DNA of 64,000 nucleotides from Pycnopodia helianthoides (lineage: Eukaryota; Echinodermata; Asteroidea; Forcipulatida; Asteriidae). The stretch is taken from NCBI GenBank assembly GCA_032158295.1, contig CM063256.1:18583288-18647287 (forward strand), read 5' to 3'. The notes under the pieces were generated by a model. The model made no database searches. It was not told the origin of the DNA and saw only the letters and a program-made list of their open reading frames with translations. Below are positions 12,059 to 22,800 of the stretch, piece by piece (within the stretch, counting starts at the first letter, position 1; each line of letters starts with the position of its first letter). Both the position numbers and the translations under genes were made by a program.

Positions 12059-12984
12059 TTGGTTTGGAGTAGCTGTTTACAGTTGGATTCGGCGAAACCT
12101 GAGGTTAGGTCTACCCTCAACACGCCGAGAGTACCTCGCCAGTCAACGCAATCCCGTCATACGGATACGGAAGGGGTGGCTAAGCAGAAGAGGAGTGGTC
12201 GCCCGCGGAAGGGCGCTAGGGCCGAGCCAATTGAACAGTCGGCTGCATCGACAACGGCCGCTAGGGCCAGTACGGTGGACTCATGCTTGACGTAACGCCA
12301 GGGCCAGTACCGACGGCAGTGACGACCGGTTCCTCCTCTGCCAGTATGGGGGTCCCCCCTGTTAGTGTCACCACTCCATTGTACACACCGGTAGGACACG
12401 GGGGTGGTGAGTATGATGGCCAACCCATATTTACGAATTCGGGTCAAGACTCAGGCGTGGCTAGTATTTTGGGAGGGATGGGACAGCCTCAGGCAATTGT
12501 TCAAGTGGGTTTTAACTCGCCACTGGGGTTGCATGTTCCAAGTCAAGTTAAAGATAACATGTGGCAGAGCGCGTTTGTGGACCTGGGTTTGCTATGCAAT
12601 GACACTGCTCCGTGTCTCTTGTTGTGGAAGGGGGACAGTTGGTACTTCGTAAGCCAGGGAAAGGCAAAGTAATTGAATCCATTAATGTGTGGCACTCTGC
12701 TTTTCGCACGTTTACGACAATTTTGCTGTCTAGGCATCCATCCCGCTGCGCTGAGCTGCTTAAATATACTGAGATAATTAGGCTTGCTGCGATCCAATTC
12801 CCTGGGTTTGGTTAGTCTTGATTGGCGACGTTCATTTTGTTTAACGTAGTGCGATAACGCAACGCGAATTACTGGAGAAGAGATATCTGTATCGTACGAA
12901 CATCTGGATCAAAACGAACGTCTTGACGCTTTTGGCTCTAGACCCCGCCCACGTTTTATTTTCTGGCAGCGATTTGAATATTCA

Positions 12985-13735
12985 TAAAATGAAACGCATG
13001 CGCACAGCGGTGAGCAGGCTATGACCAGACTGTTCCCCTGTCTTCCCCTGTGTGAATGGTGTTCAAGAAGTGCCTCGGTGATGATCGACTCCACCTAAGC
13101 CAAATTGTTGGGCCTTTAAAGCTGCTCAACAGAGAGTGCCTTCAGTGCACTGGTACGATAACGATCACAAGATGCAAGAGACTTCTCCTTCACGGTGTCA
13201 CCTTGATCGGGGTTTCCGTACAGTCGATTCAAAAAGTCTTTAACGAATAACGATAGTACTAGGCTGCTTGAAAAATAACACTTTTTGCCAAATCCAGTCG
13301 GTAAATTTACAACTAAATCGTGACCTTACGGAGCCCCTAAAGGGACAGGTAAAACAAATTTAAAAGTTAAAAAAATATATATATTTCGTTCCCTCTAAAT
13401 GTTATTTCGTTCCCCCCAAATAGTATTTCGTTACATCGAAATACTATTTCGTTCCCTCAAATTATTATTTCGAGGGAACGAAATGATTTCGTGGAAACGA
13501 AATGATTTCGTGGAAACGAAATCATTTCGAGGGAACCAAATAAATTAATTCGTTAGATCGAAATAATCTGTTTCGTTCCCTCGAAATAATAATTTGAGGG
13601 AACGAAACAATAATTTGAGGGAACGAAATAATATTTCGAGGGAACGAAATGATTTTGAGGGAGCGAAACAATATTTTGAGAGAACGAAATAATATTTTGA
13701 GGGAACGAAATAGTATTTCGAGTGGTTTGATCATG
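12985..13735 (+). repeat. Repeat X, copy 1, with TTCGTTCCCTCGAAAT palindromic array
   Basis: 12990-13355 matches 16985-16630 in reverse complement, with recognisable blocks such as cggtgagcaggct and caaattgttgggcc. The 13381-13730 part is an array of both orientations of the palindrome-like unit ttcgttccctcgaaat. It lies within the 12813-14503 transposon. No protein is evident. Confidence 0.8.
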
Positions 13736-13858
13736 GAGGTAGAATTAGGACAGTCAGTGAACAAGTTTTCCCATATGCAATTTTGTATACAATCTTTGAA
13801 AATTAAGGGATTAATCTTGAAACACCCAATTTTTCCCGTCCCTTAAAAGAATTTTTTT

Positions 13859-14164
13859 GTGGCTTTTTCCGAGCATGAAATAAAAAATACAGACGACGAA
13901 AAGACACAAATTGTGATTTTTCAATTTTTCACCCAAATGACGATCCTTGCTTTATTCGGAATCGTCCAGTTACCGCCGTGTAATAGGATTCTGTATTTGG
14001 CAAGTTTCGCAAATGGACTTCCACAATGTCAACACATGCAAAGGTATCCGAAAGTCACCCAAACATTGACTGCGTACACACACGCCGACGACGCCGCGAA
14101 CTTCACGGATACAGCAGATTTCACCATCGAAAATCCCTTCAGTCCGCTGTATTTGTCAAAATAA
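13859..14164 (+). other. 101-codon open frame, unrecognised
   Basis: An open frame in the right half of the nested transposon. It has no motif or family I recognise, and its position inside a non-autonomous transposon argues against a host gene. It is listed only because it is the longest frame in that stretch. Confidence 0.15.
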
Positions 14165-15014
14165 ACTCTTCAAGGCCCAATTTGATTCTCGCAGAATTCT
14201 AACGCCGGTCAACATTCACATTACTTCTCAAAAAAGCCATTTCCTCGAGGCATAATAACATCACCTACGTCTAGGTACCATACACAATATCTATCGCTGA
14301 ACGCCTCAATATAAATTATGCAAAATTAGCCTCGTTTTGATCTGCCTGTTTTTTTCCGGGCAGCAAATCCAAAATCGTCAAGACGTTGTTTCGATCCAGA
14401 TTTATAGACTTGCCAAGTCCTTGTGATTAAGACTCCCAAACAGTCAATGTAGCGCCCTCTACCGGTGGCTAATACAAAAAAACAGCGTCGCCAATCAAGA
14501 CTAGGGTTTGGTTGGCGTGTTTACGACCAACAGTTTCGCTTGAAACAATAATTGAATCCCATGCGCCCATGGGGTGATATTGACATGGAGCTGTGGATTA
14601 CTGTGGCAGCTGCAGGGGTTACTGCACCAGAATCGCTACGCAGCGTTTCCCAACCCATGGTGCAATCTTACAAGTTTAAGGGCACTGGCACTGCTAATAC
14701 TAGTACTAGTAGAGGGCGCAACTTTTGCTTTGCCTTCAACAACAATCAGGGTTGTCATTACCGGGAATGCAAACTCAGCCATCATTGCAGCCATCGTCAG
14801 GCTACTGGCCATGAGGCTAGTCAGTGTCGATTTGGGCAACCTGCTGGTAGTCATGCTGCACGGTGGATGAATCCCACTGCACATTCACAGGCCGCAAATA
14901 ATAATAGGGCCGTTGCTCATGCTTCGGCTCAGGCACCTCACTTTCTACAGCGACCAGCTAACGCTAGTAAGAGCAGTGCAACAAATTCCTTGAAAACTCA
15001 ACAAGTCACTGCTC

Positions 15015-16245
15015 GTGCTACACAGCCGGGTGCTGGGAACAGTTCTTTTCGAAGGCTTACCAACACCAATTAAACGTTCTGCTCTGGGTGCATGGCTGAT
15101 TGGTTATCATGATTCAAATATTGCCCAGTTTTTGCATAATGGCTTTGCCAATGGTTTTTCGCTAGAGTATACTGGCAAAAGGGTGGCTCGTGATTCGGAA
15201 TGCTTGGCTTCTGTATTAGAGCGGCCACAGGTGGTACAGCAAAAACTCTCAGCTGAAATTGCGTTGGGTAGGGTTGCTGGCCCCTTTTCTGGTTGGCCGC
15301 TCGCTAATCTACAATGCTCACCGATCGGTTTAGTTCCGAAACACGAGCCCAACACATTCCACCTCATACATCATTTGTCATTCCCCACCGGTCAATCAAT
15401 TAACGACTTCATTTGCAAAGATTCATGCACTGTACATTATGCCTCTTTTGATAGGGCAGTTGAGTTAGCCGTTGAGGTGGGGTCGGACGCATGGATGGCT
15501 AAGGCGGATATTAAATCGGCATTTCCGCTACTCCCTGTGGCCCCTGCTGATTACGAATTACTTGGTTTTTCTTTTAATGATTCGTTTTATTATGATAAGT
15601 GCGTACCAATGGGTTGTAGTATTTCGTGTTCTTTGTTCGAGAAATTCAGTACCTTTTTAGAGTATGAAGTTAAACTCTTTTCCGGATCTAGATTTTTGAC
15701 ACATTATCTAGATGATTTTTTGTTTGTGGGTGCGTCTAAACCAGAGTGCCCAAGCTTGCTAGTCACACATTCGAAAGGGCTTGTGCCGAGCTGGGTGTCC
15801 CTTTGGCGAGGGAAAAAACTGTGGGCCCGGTTCAAACCATCACCTTTTTGGGGTTAGAGATTGATTTAGTTCTCGGCCAAGTTCGAGTTCCCTAAGCTAA
15901 AGTTACGGCAGTTGCCGCGCAAATTCAGCAAGCGCTAAGTAGGCGTAAGATTTCACTTGTGTGTTTACAGTCTATTGTTGGCTCTCAATTTTGTGTGCAA
16001 AGCTGTTGCCCCGGGGCGTGCATTCCTGCGGCGTCTTATCGCTTTGACCCAAGGGCTTTCTCGCCCTCTTCACAAGGTACACATTTCCAATGGTGCCAGA
16101 CTAGACTTACTCGCATGGCTTGACTTTTTGACCCATTTCAATGGTGTGGTTGTTTTTCCAAGCGTGTGGCAATCAAACGAAGCGCTGGACTTGTTTACCG
16201 ATGCAGCCGGCAGTATTGGCTTTGGGGCATATTTCCATGGCAAAT
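15015..16245 (+). pseudogene. DIRS/Ngaro-like reverse transcriptase and start of RNase H
   Basis: It overlaps the end of ORF1 by 59 bases in another frame, as is common in these elements. From 15100 the frame has a DIRS-type RT: LIHHLSFPTGQSINDF, then MAKADIKSAFPLLPV (first catalytic Asp), CVPMGCS, and the active-site box YLDDF at 15705-15719. A frameshift near 15755 displaces the remainder. Homology continues in other frames through FLGLEIDL (about 15850) to an RNase H start, LDLFTDAAGSIGFGAYFHGK, at 16187-16245. A 282 bp element then cuts it, the next residues (VHGLWPEM) resume at about 16530, and repeat X ends it at about 16556. The enzyme would copy element RNA to DNA. This copy is inactive. 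Confidence 0.85.
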
Positions 16246-16527
16246 GTATGGTGGCCCTGAATGGACATCGCATATCGCAAACGTGTGCGCATACGTATGC
16301 AATGTCGCGAAACAATTCGCGAATATGTGCGCACACGTATGCAATGTAGTGAAACAAATCGTGAATGTGTGCGCACACGTATGCAATGTCGTGAAACAAA
16401 TCGTGAATGTGTGCGCACACGTATGCAATGTCGTGAAACAAATCGTGAATGTGTGCGCACACGTCTGCGAATATATTTGCGATGTCGTGAATTTTATTGA
16501 ATTTTATCCCCTTCAGGGCCACCATAC
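16246..16527. mobile_element. 282-bp MITE with 42-bp internal repeats, inserted in RNase H
   Basis: It begins GTATGGTGGCCCTGAA and ends with the exact reverse complement at 16527. AAT at 16243-16245 and 16528-16530 is a 3-bp target-site duplication. Removing the element and one AAT restores FHGKW-VHGLW across the join. Inside are about 4.5 copies of a 42-bp repeat containing gtgtgcgcacacgtatgcaa. Because 42 is a multiple of three, several frames stay open through it; they are not genes. Confidence 0.92.
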
Positions 16528-16555
16528 AATGGGTTCATGGTCTTTGGCCGGAAAT

Positions 16556-16985
16556 GATTTCGTTTCCACGAAATCATTTCGTTCCCTCGAAATAATAATT
16601 CGAGGGAACGAAATTGTACCTTTTCTATTTTGTTTTACCTGTCCCTTTAAGGGTTCCGTAAGGTCACGAATTAGTTGTACATTTACCGAATGGATTTGGC
16701 AAAAAGTGTTATTTTTCAAGCAGCTTAGTACTATCGTTATTCGTTAAAGACTTTTTGAATTGACTGTACGGAAACCCCGATCAAGGTGGCACCGTGAAGG
16801 AGAAGTCGCTTGCATCTTGTAATTGTTATCGTACCGGTGCACTGAAGGCACTCTCTGTTGGGCAGCTTGAAAGGCCCAACAAATTGGCGTTGATCATATC
16901 ACCGAGGCACTTTTTGAACATCATTCACACAGGGGAGACAGGGGAACAGTCTGGTCACAGCCTGCTCACCGTTGTGCGCGTGCTT
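16556..16985 (-). repeat. Repeat X, copy 2, inverted
   Basis: The reverse complement of 12990-13510 with roughly nine matches in ten by eye. It starts inside the RNase H region (after the ggccggaaatg codons) and ends near gcgcgtgcttttcc. Together with copy 1 it forms inverted repeats ~3 kb apart that flank the RT. Confidence 0.8.
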
Positions 16986-17009
16986 TTCCATTCTGATTGT
17001 TGGAGAGCA

Positions 17010-18722
17010 TGTCACGCGGGGGTATTTAAACAGATGATAATGCACGGCTAGAACATAGATATAGAATATAATACCTAGATCGGCCGCGCGTACATACGCG
17101 GGTTCTGGCATGTGCGCAGCCATTGGTACCAAGCGGTCACGTGCTGGTGGTCAAAACATTGAACGCACACTAGACGTGACGAACGCGTTTACGTTGACAG
17201 TGGTGTTATAGTATAGCAAAAATCATTTTGGTTTAATTTCGTGACTTACCTCCAGCCGAATTATTCATACAATTTAATGTAATTAGGCCTTTTAAGGCTA
17301 AAGGATGGATGCAAATTGCTCTGCAGCCATATGTCTCAGCAGAGAAAAGAGAAAGGGCCCGAAGTCCTTCGTAAGCTGACATATCATAGGTAAGAAGGCC
17401 TACATGTTTATTTAATTAATTTTAAACAAATTTAGCAATTAGCTAATTACCATTGATGTGTATGAACTCCATTTTGGTTATTTATCAGGTTTACTCTTTT
17501 CTTTCCTCCATCGTATGCTGTAATAATGATATTCATTGGGACTTTGGGTCTAATACTACTCTAGGCTATAGAGTGTTTATTGCACGGTAATGAATGGGTT
17601 TATACGGTGCGGTATTATTTGGTAGTGGTTGTGATTTTAGTCGTTGTTAATTAAACTTCTCTCAAGTGATACGTACATTGTTTTGTTTAATGCTTGTAAA
17701 GAAAAACTTAATTTAAATTTGTAATAATTGTTATTTCACTCCAGATTCCCCCATGAAGACTCAAAACTGATGCGCGAGTGGGTTCATTGGATAAAAAGGA
17801 TGCTCCCGAACGGTAGAAAATGGAGTCCCACTGCACAGACCGGCTTTGCAGCGACCATTTTGCTGAAGAATGCCTGGAAGTGCGGTGGGGCAAAACCTGC
17901 CTTCGGGATAATCATAGAGAAAGTGCAGTGCCATCAATCTTCGACGACTATCCCAGTCATTTAAGACCTGTATGTTATATTTATTGTTTCACTTTTATTT
18001 TAAACTGTGTGTTATTCTATGCGCTTATGAATAAATTATTAGATTAAATTAGATTAGATTATAATTATGTATTCAGCCAACGTTAAAAAGTTAAAAACCA
18101 AAAACATCGGAAATTGTAATGCAACTCGAGCTCTCTAGATTTTACATTATAACTGTAATGGTCTGTTTTATGGGTTACCCGACTCTCTTCTTGTTAAGGT
18201 TCAACGGTTTCAAAACTCTGCTGCAAGACTTGTTACTTATACTCGTTCACATGAACCCATTTCTAGAGCAACGTTTAACGCAGGCCTAATTACGCTCCAA
18301 ACTGATATAATAATACGTAATTGCTTTGTTTTCTTTAATTGTATATTATTCAAATTATGCACGGTCTACGTACACACTGCAGTGTTTTTATGCTACTACC
18401 GGTAAGAAATAAATGACTAGCCCGTGTTATACTTACACATTTGTGCTTATGTTGAGTTTATGAATCTTGCTTTTTGTCATTTATCCAAGAAATGGGTCTT
18501 TAAATTGTGCCACAAACCTGTCAAATAATATAGCCCACCGTGTGTTTAAGGACTATTCTCCATGTTCATCTTCAGTGCGTTACCACCAGCACGTGACTTT
18601 TTAGCGCGTCCTTGAAGAACCAGGAATTTTTGTGTACGGATATGGCGCGTATGTACGCGCGGCCGATCTAGGTATTATACTCTATATCTATGGGCTAGAA
18701 GTGTTTAAACACACCTGTGGCG
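17010..18722 (+). mobile_element. Transposon remnant with long inverted ends around a THAP-domain fragment
   Basis: 17045-17155 and 18585-18700 are inverted repeats, with shared blocks aatacctagatcggccgcgc and cacgtgctggtgg. Weaker similarity (tttaaaca blocks) extends the arms outward. Between them lies a two-exon THAP-type coding fragment. THAP domains are found in P-element-type and Kolobok-type transposases as well as in host proteins, so this is probably an internally deleted transposon. The exact ends and target duplication are not resolved. Confidence 0.65.
17305..17969 (+). pseudogene. THAP zinc-finger domain in two exons
   Basis: Exon 1 (17305-17389) starts with an ATG followed by NCSAAIC, the C-x4-C half of a C2CH finger. 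It ends at a gtaag donor at 17390. Exon 2 (from 17745, after a pyrimidine tract and cag) gives FPHEDSKLMREWVHWIKR, with the conserved tryptophan, then, after one frameshift near 17840, LCSDHF (C-x2-H half) and AVPSIFDDYP, matching the AVPTIF end of THAP domains. A gtatgt follows at 17970. There is also a one-base frame conflict within exon 1. THAP domains bind specific DNA. No catalytic part follows, so this is a remnant. Confidence 0.75.
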
Positions 18723-18860
18723 CGCAAGGTTATACGCAGGCAATAATTTACGCAAAACGCAATTAATACATATTGTTATTCAAGCTAAAAACATGTTAGT
18801 GTTATGACGCGCGCGTACGCACAACTGTTGAGCGTGGCAACAAAAATGGCATTTATGGAT

Positions 18861-18973
18861 GGGAATAATAAAGTAGTGTCTCGGTCTTAACCGGCCAATT
18901 AAAACCGGCAGGTCTTGGTTAAGACAGGGCCGCTGGAGCCGGGGGCGGGGGGGCGGGCCCCCCACTTTTTTTG

Positions 18974-19005
<32 letters not shown>

Positions 19006-19688
19006 ATTATTATTATTATTTTTTTTTTAACTATCTGCTTGCTCAAATATTGGCCACAAGTGTGTGTGGTGTCTTTTCCTCTTTGAAGCACATGGAGGCT
19101 TGGTTTTTCACCCTCAAAATGCCAAAAGCTCAGAGCTTCAAGGGGCTTCGCCCCCTGGACCCCAACATCGATGTTACAAAAATATTTCCAGTAAACTTAG
19201 AAGATTTATATGGATCTGATTTCCAATAAGAGTGTGTTTATTTCTCTGTTTTTTATGCATATGCAGGCTTGATTTTTCACCCCACAAAAAGCCAAAAGTT
19301 CGGAGCTTCCGGGGGCTTCGCGCCCTGGACCCCCACCGGGCTTCACCCCTGGACCCTTACCATCGATGTTCCAGTAAATTTAGAAGATTTATATGGATCT
19401 GATTTCCCATAAAAGTGTGTTTATTTCTCAGATTTTTAACCCCACAGAACGCCAAATGCTCAGAGCTTCAGGGGGCTTCGCCCCCAGAACCCCCACGGGG
19501 CTTCGCCCTTGGTACCCACCAGGGGCCGTAAGGCCGGCCCCTGGACCCCACCCATTTTTTGTCTCTTCTCTAATCACCGTTGTGCCCCCTGGTAAAAAAT
19601 CCTTGATCCGCCACTGCCCCCCCCCCCTCCAACTTTTATTACCTTCCGGCGGGCCTGGTTAAGACCGCGTCACTACTCTGTTATTCCC
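18861..19688. mobile_element. ~830-bp MITE with ~35-bp inverted ends and G+C-rich internal repeats
   Basis: The left end gggaataataaagtagtg, followed by tctcggtcttaacc, is matched in reverse by ggttaagaccgcgtcactac, then tctgttattccc, at 19658-19688. Inside are a poly-A tract (18975-19003) and about three ~175-bp units, each with ggggcttcgccccctggacc and agatttatatggatctgatt. No coding sequence. Confidence 0.75.
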
Positions 19689-21110
19689 TTAGTTTTAATC
19701 GTAAAGGTTTTGTGATTTTTTTTGCAATAATTTTGTAGAGCGATTTATGTTAGAGCGGTATTCTATTGTTGGAGATTTTGGAATATACAGAGCCTTGCAA
19801 ACTCTATTTTCTTCGCGGGTTTTTTCTGTGGCACAACTCTTGATCTTCACTTCTAATCGTCAAGATTTTCGCAATAATTTTACGGAGCGACTTCAACTTG
19901 ATATAGAGTTCTTTTGTGGAGACAAAAACCGATAATGTACTGGGAAAGCCTACAATTCACTCCAGAAATAAGATTTTGCACTGAGTGAATGTGACGTGTT
20001 GTGCGAACTGCGTGTACAATGGCTGCTAGCGTTTTGGGGCCCATTTGCCGGAAATGGAAAGTGTATTGGGCTTTTTTGATGGTGCCAGCTAATTATGATG
20101 GATGAAATTGAGTTTATTAATTATTTACAGCGCAAACAACATTGTAACAAATTGGGTGCAATGGTTCGGGATTAAACTCAATTTCCGCCATCGGGGAAAA
20201 TACTGGAGGGGGGAACGATTGGGGGGGGGGGGGGACTGTTACTCAGCAAACACACCACATACAAAGTCGAGAGGCCATGACCTCCGTGTCCCCCAGTACT
20301 GACCTTTACTCCCCTGTTTCTAGGAACTGATATGTCACTGATCTTATATTTTCTCTGCGACATCATTTCTAAATCTAGACATACCCCCCCCCCCTCCCTT
20401 AAGAAACCATTGAACTCCCTAAATACCCTTCAAGATTATTCTTATCCGGACTCTCCTTGTTTTTTTTATTGCTCCATGGGACTTGTATAAACATTGTTAT
20501 TTTATCATTTTACATCGTGTGTTTTGTTCCTTTTTTTGTATCTAATTAATTATTTGTCATTACAATAATAATAATAACCCTATTTAGTTATATATAATAC
20601 TACTAATAATAATGCGACAGCCAGTATCCCTTTCAAGTCTTGTTGTGTATCCCTTTCAAGTTGTGTTGGACAAGGCAGCAATTAGACAAAATGGGCTTGG
20701 ATATTTTGTATCATATTCAAACTGTTTCGATTTGATTTAACTTTTCGAAATTTACAGCAACAGAGACCCTCTACACCCGTGGCAAACCAACCGACAAATA
20801 AATCATTTTGTGACTCAACTCAGACGCGTACATTTTGCTGCTAGACTGTGTAACAAACTGGCCTTGCGAAAAGTGATGTGTGGTGAGCGATTCTGTGCAG
20901 CTGCTATTTGATACAAAGTAATGAAGCTTATGGTTACGGACCACAGCCAATGGGAGCGAGGTATGCAAACTTTGGCCTTTACCGCGCTGGGAAAAAAAAA
21001 ATCGCGGCCAGTTGGACTCGCCGATGCTGCCAATGCGGGGACGTGGCCGTGGCCGGGGCCGTTGATCAAGGGGTCGGCCGCGGATGAGCCAGCAGCCGCC
21101 CATGGGCCAG
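19689..21110. other. Unassigned DNA between MITE and recombinase fragment
   Basis: About 19690-19760 and 19850-19910 share gcaataattttgtagagcga-like blocks. Homopolymer G and C runs occur at 20220 and 20383. 20930-21110 codes frames rich in Gly, Arg and Pro in several phases, with no family recognised. Confidence 0.35.
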
Positions 21111-21127
21111 CAGACGTCGACGGAGGT

Positions 21128-21412
21128 TCCGGTGGCTCAGTTTGATGGCCCTTTACCAGCTTATGGGAGCATTTTAATGGTGACCCCCTTGCGCAATTTC
21201 AATTTAAAATCATGCTTCGGAGGCTATTACTATTTTTCGGTTTGGGTGGGGCAAATTATACGGCACATTCTTTTCGTGTTGGGGCGGCTACCACTGCTGC
21301 GGCAGCTGCATGGTGTCCCTCGGGCGGACAATCAATCCATGGGTCGATGGCGGTCTGATGCCTTTAACAGTTATACCCACCCTGCGGCAATGTGCCATTT
21401 TCCGGTTGTGTA
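21128..21412 (+). pseudogene. Tyrosine recombinase C-terminus (DIRS/Ngaro type)
   Basis: From 21168 one frame reads FNGDPLAQFQF and on to HSFRVGAATTAA, the H-x-x-R box of tyrosine recombinases (His 21266-21268, Arg 21275-21277). After a frameshift near 21330 the next frame gives GRWRSDAFNSY, with the presumed nucleophilic Tyr at 21373-21375, and stops at 21411. These recombinases integrate DIRS-type DNA circles. Upstream catalytic parts are missing. It is on the same strand as the RT at 15-16 kb and could be the 3' end of that element, displaced by nested insertions; this is not proven. Confidence 0.8.
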
Positions 21413-21413
21413 A

Positions 21414-22424
21414 TCGACGATAGACAATTGTCTGGCCTGCTTGTTTTTATATACACCGTTACCATGTGTTTCGACAGGAGGTGTTTTTTTTCTCTCCTTT
21501 TTTTCTAACAACTCTTTTAAACTATTGTCTTGCTTGTTTTGTGATGTATCATTTTTGGTCTAGTCTTGGTAGGGAAATGTTCATGTGGTGAGAGTCTTTT
21601 GTTTTTTGTCTGTCCGTCTTTTGTTGTGTTGTCTGTCCGTCTCTTTTTTGACGTCTGTCTGTGCTTACAAGATATACATTGTGGGGTGTTTTGACATTGT
21701 GGGGTTAACCCAACATGAACAATGATTTTAACAGGAAACAAATTAAAGACAAAAGACAGGAGAGAGCATATGAGGAAAGCCCACAATGTCGCTTCACTAG
21801 ACACAGATGTCTGTCTGTCTTTCGTAAAGCTTGTTTTTTGTTTGTTTGTTTTTTTCTTTTTCGGGCGTGTGCTTGTTTGTTTGTTGTGCATTTTGCTTGC
21901 TTGTTTGTTTGATTGTTTGATTGTTTTCATGAGGTGTTGGGTTGAATTAAATTCCCCCCTTTACTCTCTACACCGTTCCTCTTAAGTTTAAGGAGTTTAA
22001 GGGGTAAAAACATTAATCTTTAACTTATTGCCGGTAGATAATAATTGCTGTACTAGCCGTGGACCATTTAGGGTTGACCAAACTAAATAAACTTGCAGAA
22101 GCGACCAATTCTAACTGCTAGATACAAAACAAATTACAAAATAAAATAAACCGACTCACTGCCAGTTGTCATGAAGCATCCATCCACTCCCCAACCCAAA
22201 TAGGTCCAACCTTAAAGTCTAATGTATCAAATCTCCTCAAATTTGAAGCACACAACCCCATGTTGTGATAACTTGTCATAATTACACAATATTAATAACA
22301 TGACCCCCCCCCCCTCAAAAAAGTTTTTATAGCAATAAGCTATGGGTTTACAAATTATGATATCAGTTTGGCGCACGAATGTTCTCCTATTTTGTGTGGT
22401 GCTCCCTCGAGGATCATTCCTATT
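21414..22424. other. Intergenic DNA, T-rich low-complexity tracts
   Basis: Runs such as tgtctgtccgtctt and ttgtttgtttg make chance open frames on both strands. No gene is supported. Confidence 0.45.
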
Positions 22425-22437
22425 GAGTAACTGGTTA

Positions 22438-22521
22438 CACCCCTATATTCCGACATCCCTATGTTCCGACACCCCTATATTCCGACACCCCTATGTTCCG
22501 ACACCCCTATGTTCCGACACG
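22438..22521. repeat. 17-bp minisatellite in the element's left end
   Basis: About five units of cccctatgttccgacac with minor changes. One or two units reappear inverted at the right end (23652-23678). Confidence 0.85.
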
Positions 22522-22607
22522 TTATTTTCGCCTATTACTCTGGTAAAAATACAATTACCAAAAAGGTTTCTCGGTGAATTTTTGCATAACTTCATTCAAT
22601 TTCATTA

Positions 22608-22800
22608 GGCCTGCGCTAAACGTCGCACTTTTGCCATGTCGAACTCAAATAATTGGATGAATTAAATTCGAGAAGAGTGAGACGTAGCGCAAACTTTTGC
22701 CGTGTATATAGCACGCCAAGCTCTGCCGTGCTACACGGCAGTGTCACGACGTCGAGACAATCGTCGCGCTTTTGCCTTGTCGATCGAATTAAATTCTCAG
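22608..22800 (+). mobile_element. Harbinger-like MITE, right end lost (copy 1)
   Basis: Starts GGCCTGCGCTAAACGTCGCAC after TTA. It is homologous to the 254-bp copies at 34987 and 44461 but more diverged and missing the last ~50 bases. Confidence 0.8.

Larger units (their letters stand above)
12813..14503. mobile_element. Non-autonomous DNA transposon inserted in ORF1
   Basis: Ends are perfect inverted repeats TAGTCTTGATTGGCGACG (12813-12830) and its complement ending at 14503. The flanks gggtttggt at 12804-12812 and 14504-14512 are a 9-bp target-site duplication. Subterminal inverted similarity (catctggat...cgtcttgacg versus cgtcaagacg...atccagat) extends the arms beyond 100 bp. A 9-bp duplication suits a Mutator-like element, but no transposase is present, so the superfamily is an inference. 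It carries a nested repeat at about 12985-13735. Confidence 0.9.
12059..15073 (+). pseudogene. DIRS/Ngaro-like retrotransposon gag-type ORF1, interrupted
   Basis: Three stretches make up this ORF. An N-terminal basic, Ala-rich part lies at 12059-12295. A central part (12283-12812) contains GLHVPSQVK and, after a frameshift near 12650, HPSRCAELLKYTEIIRLAA, which I recognise from gag-like proteins of tyrosine-recombinase retrotransposons. A C-terminal part (14513-15073) contains DMELW and a Cys/His cluster (CFAFNNNQGCHYRECKL, then CSH and GHEASQC) typical of their zinc knuckles. A 1.69 kb transposon sits at 12813-14503. Removing it and one target-site copy keeps the frame exactly (FG then WRVYDQQF). 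One TAA remains at 14549-14551. The product would coat element RNA. The copy is dead. Confidence 0.8.

Noticed and set aside
16270..16480. CRISPR-like regular repeats
   Set aside because: Repeats are directly abutting with no unique spacers, they sit inside a MITE, and the genome is eukaryotic. The same holds for 22438-22521 and 54705-55480.
16070..16747. Frames of 150-190 codons with repeated VCAHVCNVVKQIVN
   Set aside because: They read through a 42-bp repeat in a MITE. The true coding context is the interrupted RNase H.
20921..21145. Gly/Ala/Pro-rich frame as a host RNA-binding protein
   Set aside because: Arg-Gly, Gly-Ala and Pro-rich readings appear in different frames of the same GC-rich patch, and no single frame has a domain.
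21517..21985. 137-codon minus frame and overlapping plus frames rich in Lys/Gln or Cys/Phe/Val
   Set aside because: T-rich low-complexity sequence gives open frames in several phases. No motif recognised.
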